A stretch of DNA of 64,000 nucleotides from Monodelphis domestica (taxonomy: Eukaryota > Chordata > Mammalia > Didelphimorphia > Didelphidae), in contig NC_077232.1 of the NCBI RefSeq assembly GCF_027887165.1, positions 5,672,410 to 5,736,409 on the forward strand, read 5' to 3'. The notes beneath the pieces are model-generated. The model searched no databases, had not been told where the DNA came from, and was given only the letters and a program-made list of their open reading frames with translations. Position 1 is the stretch's first letter; every line of letters begins with the position of its first letter. Shown here piece after piece: positions 47,215-56,500 of this stretch. The translations under genes and the position numbers were made by a program.

Positions 47215-47985
47215 GGGAGGGGGTGTTGCTTTAGTGAATAAGGGGAGTTTCTTAAGCTGGGGAAAAACTGGGAGAGAAGACTCTGGGAGGGGAAGGGAAG
47301 GGAGAGGAGTCCCCTGGGACATATAAGAGTTGGTAACAATAAAGGTCTCTAAAGGGAGGAAGGATGGGTCTCCTGGGGAAAATAAAGTAAGGGGGAGGGG
47401 ACTGCTGCTGGGGGGGAAGGTCACTTGAAGGAGCATGGGGCCAGTGTGCTGAAGTGGAAGGAAGATGGTCAAAGGGGGTGCTTCTAAAGTGGATAAAGGA
47501 TTTCTCCTGGGAGAAAGATGGGGGAATTCTCCTAGGGGGAATAAGGAGGTACTTCTGGGGGCTGGAGTGGAGGAGGAGGGTCTTCTGGAGGGAGATGAGA
47601 AGGTAGCTATCACCTGGAGGGAAAAAAAGAGGGGTAATCTCCTAAGAGGGAATAGAAGGGGAGACCTCGTGGAGAGGGACAAAAATCAGAGGTCTCCCGG
47701 AATCCTGGTGGAATCAAGGAAAGGGGCTTCCTAGAGGGAACAAAGGGAGTCTCCAGAGGACCATGACAGTAGGTTCCTGGAAGGGTAAAACTGGGAGGAG
47801 GGGGAATCTCCTGTGGGAGATGGAAAAAGTAGGAGCCCCTAATGCAGGGAGTCTCCTATAGTGGGGGCTCACGGAATAAATTAGGAGGAGCATTTCCTAG
47901 GGGAATTAGTGAGGAGGAGCCTTTCGAAGGGAACAAGGAGACCAAGGGTCTCCAGAGAAGAGCAGGGAATCTCCAGGGCAAAGGA
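47215..47985 (+). repeat. Diffuse tandem array of about 30-35 bp units upstream of CDK2AP2
   Basis: Twenty or so degenerate copies around the theme TCTCCTAGAGGGAAnAAGG (for example at 47520-47550, 47635-47655, 47725-47755, 47895-47945). It ends directly at the CDK2AP2 CpG island. Confidence 0.7.
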
Positions 47986-48695
47986 GTGCGGCTGGGCGGG
48001 GCCGGTTACCACGGAAACGGGGCGGGGCTAGAGGGCGTGCGGACCGACGGGCGTGGCCACGTGCGGTGACGTTTCTGCGTCGGGGCGGGTCGCGCGCTGA
48101 CGTCACAGCCTCGCGCCCAGTGGTGTCCGAAGAGGGAGAGCGGCGGCGCGCGTCTCCGGCGACTCCGGCGGCGGCCCCAAAGCGCTAGGAAGCTCAGCCC
48201 CGGGGGTGGCACGGGCAGCGGCGCGAGCTCGCTGAAGAAGGCGCGAGCAGCCCAGCATAGCCGGGCGGGACAAGGGCGCGTGCGGCTGAGCCTCGCCGAG
48301 GGGACCCTTCAACGCTAACCGAGGCGGCCGACACCGGAGACTCCTTTCCCGGTGCCAGCCGCCCCGCCCTCCTGTCTCCTGAGCCAATCGGGCTTGGAGC
48401 GCGCTAGCCTGCCTCCCTGAACCCGCCAATCGCAGGCGTCTTCTTCCGCCCGCCAATCCCGGCCAGACAGGTGCGAAGCCCGACGCGACGGGGGCCAATC
48501 CTCAGCAGGTCCGGGCCGGGACTCTGGGCCAATGAGAAGGCGCCCTGGGAGCGTCGAGTGACGTGCGCCCCCGCCAATCGGAAGTGCGAGCCTCTGGCTC
48601 TTCCTGGCGGCGCACCTATCAGGGCGCGCGCTCCGCGGCGGCTAGGCCAATCCGGAGGAGAATCGCTTAATCTCTCCCCTCCCGAAGAGTTGGGA
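47986..48695 (+). promoter_or_regulatory. CDK2AP2: CDK2AP2 CpG-island promoter
   Basis: GC- and CpG-rich. It contains an X-box-like GTTACCACGGAAAC (48005-48018), GC boxes (GGGGCGGGGC near 48018), a full CRE TGACGTCA (48098-48105) and further TGACG half-sites near 48067 and 48559. The 3' part holds a CCAAT array (separate entry). The exact start site cannot be set. Confidence 0.8.
48384..48651 (+). promoter_or_regulatory. CDK2AP2: Seven same-strand CCAAT boxes (NF-Y array)
   Basis: CCAAT occurs on the plus strand at 48384, 48426, 48453, 48495, 48529, 48574 and 48647. Six of the seven continue as CCAATC, and the box at 48529 reads CCAATG. Spacings are 42, 27, 42, 34, 45 and 73. NF-Y binds CCAAT and favours spaced arrays in cell-cycle promoters. 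The last box is 45 bp before the start codon, so some boxes may lie in transcribed DNA. Confidence 0.8.
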
Positions 48696-50405
48696 ATGTC
48701 CTACAAACCCATAGCTCCAGCGCCCACCAGCACAACCGGCTCCAGTACGCCAGGGCCCGGCACCCCCATTCCTTCAGGTGAGGCAGCGGCCAGATGGGGG
48801 AGCAAGATGGGAGGCTCCAGGGGTCTCGAAAGGACAGACAAACGTAGAAGCTGGGCGGGGGGATGCCTAGGGGAGAGAGCGAAATCGGTGCTGGACTAAC
48901 ACTGCTGGAGTCGGACCCTTGGGGTTCTGAGTTCAGTCTTCAAGAGGATCCCTCTAGCTCTGGCGGGCCACGTTCCAGCCCCCAGTTCCCATCCCTGTCG
49001 TGCCTCCTTGTAGGTTTAAAGATCTCGAGATGTCCCTTATGTGCTCTAAGTCTAATGCCTCAAAACTCAGATTTGCCGCCTTCTAGGTAATGAGCTCCAC
49101 CAGCTCTGGCTTGCCAAGTTCTAATTTCCAAGGCCCCCAGCTTGTTCTGATGCCCCCAAATGCAGACTTGTCACGTTCTAGGTTCTGAGCTTCCCCCCTT
49201 CACGTGCAGCGTCCAAGACGCAGCCTCATCTGACCTGTCGATCCTAGGTTCGAATGCCTCCCAGTGCCACGCTTAGGTTCTGAGGCCCCTCCCAACTCCC
49301 CATTCTCTGTTCTTAGGCCCCTCTGGGCTCTGGCATTCTGTATTCTCTGGCCGGAGCCACAGAACATTTTGGACCCTAAACCACTAGTTCTAATGGTTCC
49401 TAGTTCTCTGGGTTGAGAAGAGGCCTCTCAGGGGAGCAGGAGGAAGAGGAAAAGGGCAGTTGGTGCAAAGCAACAGGAGCCCGGATGAGAGGATCTGGAG
49501 TTCCATAGCTCTAGAGAGGAGAGGAGAAGCCGCACGCCTAGTAGCTCAGCCCCTTCTTTGGGAGGTGGAGCACTTTGGGGGCTGAATGCTCCATGCACTG
49601 ATCTTTGTCACGTGGGAAAGCTTGTAGCAGTCTGGGAGGAAGGTCAAAATAAAAGGGGTCAGTAGTCAGTCAGCATGCATTTGTAAGGGGCAGCTGAGCA
49701 CTGTGCTGGGTGCTGGGGACCCAAAGGTAGAGGGAACAGTCTTTGGAGCTCCCATTCTGATGGGAGAGACAATTTGCAAACAGCTAAGTGCCCACCAGAT
49801 GCATGCAGGCCATATTGGGGGTACCAGCAGAGGTGTTTGGCAGTGTCAACTCCAGGGGGAAGAAGGGGCCACCGAGGCGCTTGGGGGTAATGCCACCACA
49901 TAACCAACAGCCTCCATCTTCCCCATCCTTTGCAGCCACCAGTGTCCCATCCCCATCGGGCTCAGTGCCTGGAGCCGCTGCCCCCTTCCGCCCCCTCTTC
50001 AATGACTTCGGGCCACCTTCCATGGGCTATGTACAGGTGAGTGGCAGAGGGGGGCAGAGACTGGCTGGGTGCTGGCTGGGGGACAAGGCTTTCACCAGCT
50101 CTTCTTCTTCAGGCTATGAAGCCCCCTGGCTCCCAGGGCTCCCAGAGCACCTATACAGACCTGCTCTCCGTCATTGAGGAGATGGGCAAGGAGATCCGGC
50201 CCACCTATGCTGGCAGCAAGAGCGCCATGGAGCGACTGAAACGAGGTGTGTGGCCTCCGCCTCTCCCACTCCCCTGCAGCCAGTGGGGTGGGCTGTCCCA
50301 GGCTCCCCACAAATACGTCTTCTCTTTTCCTCTCTAGGCATCATCCATGCCCGGGCGCTGGTCAGAGAATGCCTGGCAGAGACAGAGCGTAATGCCCGCA
50401 CGTAA
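48696..50405 (+). CDS. CDK2AP2: Cyclin-dependent kinase 2 associated protein 2, complete, 4 exons
   Basis: Small CDK2-binding protein (also called DOC-1R) of the CDK2AP family, whose members also occur in NuRD complexes. Exons are 48696-48777, 49936-50036, 50113-50245 and 50338-50405. They total 384 nt, giving 127 residues (human 126), with GT-AG junctions in phase. The N-terminus [20 protein letters not shown] starts a Ser/Thr/Pro/Gly-rich disordered region. After that come [17 protein letters not shown] and the conserved helical domain from about residue 75 on ([20 protein letters not shown], ..[20 protein letters not shown]). The C-terminal Cys in RECLAE is kept. The head-to-tail neighbour downstream is PITPNM1. 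One extra residue arises at the exon 1/2 join compared with human. Confidence 0.97.
48920..49395 (-). repeat. Diffuse tandem repeat in CDK2AP2 intron 1
   Basis: Ten or more degenerate units with GTTCTAGGTTCTGAG and CTCTGGCATTCTGTATTC, antisense relatives of the 6736-7065 array. Confidence 0.6.
49660..49850 (-). mobile_element. CR1/L3-like LINE 3' end in CDK2AP2 intron 1
   Basis: GAGCACTGTGCTGGGTGCTG, CTCCCATTCTGATGGGAGAG. Confidence 0.5.
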
Positions 50406-50837
50406 CGGCGAGCTCCCCCTCCCCACCCTATGGACCTTCCACCTATTTGCATCACCTTTTGGAGCAGAGCCCCTCCCCCTGTGCCCTTCTTCTCTTCCGA
50501 TCTTCGACCTTCTCCTGTCCTGTGACCTACAGCCATGCCGGGTGGGCCGGGAGAACCTGGATCCAGCCAGGCGCCAGCAGCAGAGCTGATGCCTCTTGGC
50601 CTCCTTTGGTAGCCCTATAGCCAGCAGGTGTCTGCCAGGGAGTCCTTGGCCCGGGCATCCTCCTCCCCACCCCCAGCACAGTACTGACCTTCAGCCCTCT
50701 CCCCTCTGCCCCACGCTGGAACTCCTCCCTCCTCTGGCTGGGGCCTCCCTGGCACCCGCCACCTCCCAGCCCTGCCTCTCGGGCGCTTGGGGTGGTGCCT
50801 TTTCTCAGTGTCTTTTACTAAAATGCTCTTTTCTATA

Positions 50838-50843
50838 AATAAA
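50838..50843 (+). promoter_or_regulatory. CDK2AP2: CDK2AP2 polyadenylation signal
   Basis: AATAAA 433 nt after the stop codon (TAA 50403-50405). Confidence 0.85.
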
Positions 50844-50864
50844 AGGAGATTTGGAGTTGTTCTC

Positions 50865-52900
50865 TGTGCACATCACTGGCTGGCTGTGGGTCTGCAGGGC
50901 CAGAGGAAGGCGCCGGGGCAGCTGCTCCTCCGGTCCTTGCCCACATTCTGGGGTCTGGTGCTGAGCACGGAGGCTGAGCGAGGGAAGGGACATTCGGGAT
51001 GAGCCTACGGGCCCGGCTCGCTCCCTGACCCCCTCGAGGGCCGGGCGAGCGACTCGGTTCCCTCATGGACACTGAGGGGTGCACTCAGGTGGTCTCTGAC
51101 GTCCGCTATAGCTCGGCAGCTCTGCTCCAGGGGTCCCTGAGCCCCAAAGAGGTCAGTGAGTGGCCGGGCCCTGTCGCTGCAGCCCCCTTGCACAGCCTCC
51201 CCCGTGGGGACAAGAAGACAAGACCCGAGCCCTGGCTGCCCACTTCCCGGGGAGATGCCAGCCGAGCTGGTGGCCCACCCCAGGGCAAGGTCCCAGGGCG
51301 GAGCTGTGCAGCCACAGCCCTCTGGACAGCCAGGCAGAAAGTCCCTCAGCCGACTGCCCTTTGCCCAGCCCGGGCCCTCTTGGGAGAGAGGAGTGTTGGC
51401 GAGGGACGTGGGCCTCAAGAAGGCTTCTGACGGCCGGGGTTATTCACAGGGGCAGAGTCCTCCCGGAGCCTGCCCTCCCATGGCGCCTGCAGGGAGGCTG
51501 CTGTCAGAGAGATGCAGCCCAGCCGCCCAGGCTGGCCCCTCCCCAGGAGCCTGTCCTTGGCTGCTGTCTAGCCACTCTGGCCAGGAGCCTGAACTTCCAG
51601 CTCTTCTGAGTCTACTTGCAGGTCTGGACCGCCTGGCCTGTTCTTCCCCTTCGGTGATGGGGGGGGGGGGGGGTCTTTGCCGATGCCTTCCCCACCCCCA
51701 GAGCCCTGACCCAAATGGGGCTCTTGGCCCAGTCACTGGGGCCCCCGTTAGGCCATATAATGGGGGCAGGAGGCGTGGGGCTGTGTGCCTAGAGGGGGAA
51801 TGGGGATGGGCAAAGGCTCAGACCGGTGAGGTGCCCACACAGAGCCCCGGGAAAGGGGCAGAGGGTTGGCATCGGTTCTGGCGTCCTCGGAGACCTCCAC
51901 GGAAGAGGGTGGCCCGGCTGGGTGGGACCTCAGGCCACTGAGGCCAACAAGGCAGTCCCTTGGCCCAGGGCGCACTGACTCACTGTGGCACCTGGCCTGC
52001 GGGGGAAGGACCCCAGGCTTGCCCCATCCAGCCCAGAACGCTGGGCCTCACTTCCCCTTCAGGGAGGTTCCCATCAAGGCCCAGAAGAGGCTCCTACCTC
52101 CTCCGGAAGAGTGGTTAGTTAGGCATGGGCCCCTCCCCCTGCCAGGCCTGGCCTTGGGCGCAGGTCCTCCTGCTGGGTTCCTGTGGCTTAGTAAGGGGGG
52201 AGGTAGGGAAGTGAGCCCTGCAGACCCTGCCCTTGGGCAGGCCCTGCTGGGCCCCAGGAAATTCAGGGGTCCTGGGAGGGATGCAAGAACGGATCCAAAT
52301 CTGGACTGCTGCTGCCACGGGCAGGGAGAGGCCAGAGAAGGGGCCGGCTGTGACCCGCCTGGCTGACCTCCCCTGCGAACCCTGAAGTGTCCCAGCACAG
52401 GGAGGGAGCTTGGCCAGAGCCTGGGGTCCCCACCACCCCTTACCACTCCAAGGCATTCTCCCCAAGGCTTGCCCCGGGGCCCTGGGGAGACAGGATGGGC
52501 AGTGAGTGGGTGTCTGGGGATGGGGGGGGCGCCGCAGGCAAGGAGAAGAGATGTGCCAAGGAGGGGGCGGTCGGGGTGAAGCAAGAGGCTAGACGGTTGG
52601 TGAGTGGGGAGGGGATGGGAGGCTGGAGGAGGGCTGCCTGCCCGGCAGAGCTACAAGAAAATAGGGGAAGTGGGGGGCAGGGTGGTGGGGTCTGGGTCGG
52701 AGACGTTGGGAGGAGGGGAGGGGGAAGAGACCAATGGGGACGAGGAGGGATGAGGGATGGAGAGGCAGGGCGGGGGGATGCTGGAGGAGGCGGAGGACGA
52801 GGAGGAGGGTGAGGATGGCAGGACCTGCGGGAGGGGAGGACGTAGCCCAGACGTGATGGGGGAAGTTGGGGGCCGGGGGGGAGGGGCGGATGGGGGAAGC
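50865..52900. other. CDK2AP2-PITPNM1 intergenic, no gene seen
   Basis: GC-rich. Long plus-strand frames (for example 51156-51941) have no recognisable family and no splice logic. A poly-G run lies at 51660-51673. 52600-52920 is a G/A-rich low-complexity run leading into the next CpG island. Confidence 0.5.
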
Positions 52901-52920
52901 GGGGAAAGGGGGGCAAGCTC

Positions 52921-53533
52921 TGGGCGCCGGAGAGGCTGGGGGAGGGGGGCTGGCGGGAGCCGCTGGCTGCCTGGGCTGGCTCGTCTCCCCCAGGGGTGGC
53001 CGCGTCAGCACTCCGTTGCCGCGGCAACCGGGAGGGGGGGGCTCGCGGCGGTGGCGTTTGAAAGGAGGTCAGAGGGAGCTCGCTTTGAGCTCCAGCCGGA
53101 GAGGGAGAGAGGCGGGAGGCGGCGGCAGCGGCAGCAGAGGCGGAGGCTCCTGCCTCCGGCCTCCAGCCTCCAACCTCCCGCGGCAGGCAGGCCAGCGGCC
53201 AGGCACAGCCCCGCAGCTCTTCCCTGCTCTCTGCTTCTCTGCCCCATCCCTCCTCCTCCTCCCCGCCTCCCTCCCTCCCTCCTCCCCTCCCCTCCCTCCT
53301 CCTCCTCCTCTCCTGGGCTCGCTCGCTGCTCCAAGGCTCCCCTGGCTCCCCTCTCCTCCTCCATGCGGGGGGCGGGCGCGGGGCCGGGGCCGGGCCGGCC
53401 GATGGGGTTGGGGGGCTGCGGGGCAGCGCAGGGCGGCTGGGGCCAGGGCTGGGCTCCCGCGGCCAGCCAGGACTCGGCCCAGCCCTGACGGGCGCGCCCC
53501 GATCGGCAGGCGAGGCGGCGGGCGGCGGGCACC
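52921..53533 (+). promoter_or_regulatory. PITPNM1: PITPNM1 CpG-island promoter and 5' UTR
   Basis: CpG-rich, with GCGGCGG repeats and a polypyrimidine CTCC stretch at 53260-53370. A probable 5' UTR intron acceptor (GATCGGCAG at 53501-53509) precedes the start codon by 24 bases, so a noncoding exon 1 probably lies in 53030-53480. First-exon limits are inferred. Confidence 0.6.
53015..53028 (+). promoter_or_regulatory. PITPNM1: Perfect palindromic X-box (RFX site)
   Basis: GTTGCCGCGGCAAC is a perfect 14-bp palindrome matching the RFX consensus GTTGCC-N2-GGCAAC, at the upstream edge of the PITPNM1 island. Confidence 0.75.
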
Positions 53534-56500
53534 ATGCTGATCAAGGAGTACCACATCCTCCTGCCCATGAGCCTGGACGAGTACCAGGTGGCCCAGCTGT
53601 ACATGATCCAGGTGGGGCCGCGGGAGGCGCGGAGGCAGGGGGATGGCTGCATGGGGGAGGGGCCGCCGCAGGGCCCTCACCGGCCTCCGCCGCCCCGCAG
53701 AAGAAGAGCCGAGAAGAGTCCAGCGGCGAGGGCAGCGGCGTGGAGATCCTGGCCAACCGGCCCTACCAGGATGGGCCGGGGGGCAGCGGGCAGTACACCC
53801 ACAAGGTCTACCACGTGGGCTCCCACATCCCTGGCTGGTTCCGGGCCCTGCTGCCCAAGGCCGCCCTGCAGGTGGAGGAGGAGTCCTGGAACGCGTATCC
53901 CTACACCAGGACCCGGTGAGGAGGGGCCGCGGGGCGGGGGGCGGGCCGGGGGAGGGGGCGCCGGGCGGCGGGCAGCCGCTGAGCCTGGCCCGCCGCCCCG
54001 CAGCTACACCTGCCCCTTCGTCGAGAAATTCTCCATCGAAATAGAAACCTACTACCGGCCCGACGGGGGTCAGCAGCACAACGTCTTCAACCTGACCGGG
54101 GCCGAGCGCAGGCAGCGCATCCTGGGTAGGGCCTGGGGCTAGCCGGAAGGTCCTGGGTGGGAGTCCTGCCCCCGGGAACCCCCTGCGCGGAAGCGGGTTC
54201 CAGCCCGAAGGCCCAGGCCAAGAGGAGGAGGAGGAGGATGGGAACCGAAGGGAGGGTCCGTGGGGGGCCGGGACAGGCAGCAGCATGCAGGGGATTCCCC
54301 TCCCCAGCCCAGCCCTCCCGTCTCCGGACAGCTGCTCCCTCCTCTGCAAATCGGGGGAGGACCAAGCGGCTCTGGAGCCCCCCAGGGTGTCCCAGGAGGG
54401 TGCCCACCTTGCCTTGTCCCCAGACACCATCGACATCGTGCGGGACGCCGTGGCCCCTGGCGAGTACAAGGCTGAGGAGGACCCGAGGCTGTACCGCTCG
54501 GTCAAGACCGGCCGGGGGCCCCTCGGGGACGACTGGGCCCGGGTGGCCGCTCAGTCGGGCCCCCTCATGTGTGCCTACAAGCTCTGCAAGGTGGAGTTCC
54601 GCTACTGGGGCATGCAGGCCAAGATCGAGCAGTTCATCCACGATGTCGGTGAGGGAGGGAGGCAGGGAGGCAGGGAGGGAGGCAGGCGGCAGCCTCGGGG
54701 AGCCTCTGACCGCCCCAGGCTCCCCGGACCCCGGCCTCGGCCCTGCTCAGCTCCCCCTGCAGCTGTCCAGGGCCCAGCTTAGGCCCTGGCACTGCCCTGG
54801 CAGGTCTGCGGAGGGTGATGCTTCGAGCTCACCGCCAAGCCTGGTGCTGGCAGGATGAGTGGACCGAGCTCAGCATGGCTGACATCCGGGCCCTGGAGGA
54901 GGAGACGGCCCGCATGCTGGCCAGAAAGATGGCCAAATGCACCACCCCCGACGGGGAAGGGGCTGAGCCTGTGGGGAAGCCCGGGCTGGAGGGCCAGGCC
55001 ACGGCGAGCCAAGCAGAAGCCCCAGAAGGTCCCGAGGGCCCAGCTGTGGCAGCGGCAGCCGACGTGTCCCCAGACACTGACAGCTTTTCCAAACAATGGT
55101 CGTCCTCCCCTCGATCCTCCTATTCCTCCCAGCACGGAGGTGAGGAGGGGGAGGCGAAGGCCAGCCAGGCTAGGGGACTCTGGGAGGGTCGGGGTGATGG
55201 GGGTCTGGGCAGGGTGACCCGAGTCTCTGCCAAGGGCCAGAAGAATGGGCAATGAGGCAACCAAGGGCCGAGCTCAGAAGACCTTGGGCAAGTCCCCTCC
55301 CCTTTGGGCTTCCATTTCCTCATCTGCGAACTATCTCCAGACAGTTCCACAGTGCCTTCCAGCTTTAAATAGGATTCTCTGATAGGGTTTGGCTAGGGCA
55401 GGGGCTGGGCTGTGAGCTCAGACCCTTCAGTGGGTGATCAAAGGGGCCTTTGCAGTGGGGGTGTCTCCACAGAGCTTATCTGAGTGGCGCATGCAGAATA
55501 TTGCCCGGGACTCGGAGAACAGCTCAGAGGATGAGTTCTTTGATGCACACGGTACGTTTCTCCCTCCCTCCCTCCCTTCCTTCCTTCCTTCCTTCCTTCC
55601 TTCCTTCCTTCCTTCCTTCCTTCCTTCCTTCCTTCCTTCCTTCCTTCCTTCCTTCCTTCCTTCCTTCCTTCCTCCTTCCTTCCTTCCTCTCTCCTTTCCC
55701 TTCTTCCTTCCTCCCTCCCTCTTTCCTTCCTCCCTCCTTCTTTCCCTCCTTCCTTCCTTCCTCCTCCCCTCCCTTCCTTCCTCCTCCCCTCCGTTCCTTC
55801 CTTCCTTCCTTCCTTCCTTCCTTCCTTCCTCCTCCCCTCCCTTTCTCCTTCCTTCCTTCCTTCCTTCCTTCCTTCCTTCCTTCCTTCCTTCCTTCCTTCC
55901 TTCCTTCCTTCCTTCCTTCCTTCCTTTCTCCCTCCTTCCTTCCTTCCTTCCTTCCTTCCTTCCTTCCTTCCTTCCTTCCTTCCTTCCTTCCTTCCTTCCT
56001 TCCTTCCTCCCTTCCTTTCTCCCTCCTTCCTTCCTTCCTCTCTCCTTTCCCTTCTTCCTTCCTCCCTCCCTCTTTCCTTCCTCCCTCCTTCCTTCCTTCC
56101 TTCCTTCCTTCCTTCCTTCCTTCCTTCCTTCCTTCCTTCCTTTCTTCCTCCTCCCCTCCCTTCCTTTCTCCCTCCCTCCCTCCTTCCTTCCTTCCTTCCT
56201 TCCTTCCTTCCTTCCTTCCTTCCTTCCTTCCTTCCTTCCTTCCTTCCTCCTCCCCTCCCTTCCTTTCTCCCTCCCTTCCTTCCTTTCTCCCTCTCTCCTT
56301 CCTTCTTTTCTCCCTCCTTCTTTTCCTCTTTTCCTTTCTTCCTCTCCCTTCTCTTACTCCTCTCTTTCCTTGCCTTTGAAAATTATTCTATTGAACAAGC
56401 ATTTATGAAACTCCTACTGTGTTCCCAGCACTGGGCCGGGACTAGGGAGACAAAAAGGAAGAGAGCCCCTGTCCTTGGGCAGCGGGCAGTGACCAGGGTG

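Noticed and set aside
51156-51941. 261-codon plus-strand frame between CDK2AP2 and PITPNM1
   Set aside because: GC-rich DNA where stop codons are rare. Several overlapping frames are equally open, with no conserved family or splice phase.
55434-56408. Ser/Leu/Pro/Phe-rich frames of more than 300 codons
   Set aside because: Translation of the TTCC tract in a PITPNM1 intron. Only the first 30 or so codons overlap a real exon, and that exon ends at a donor.
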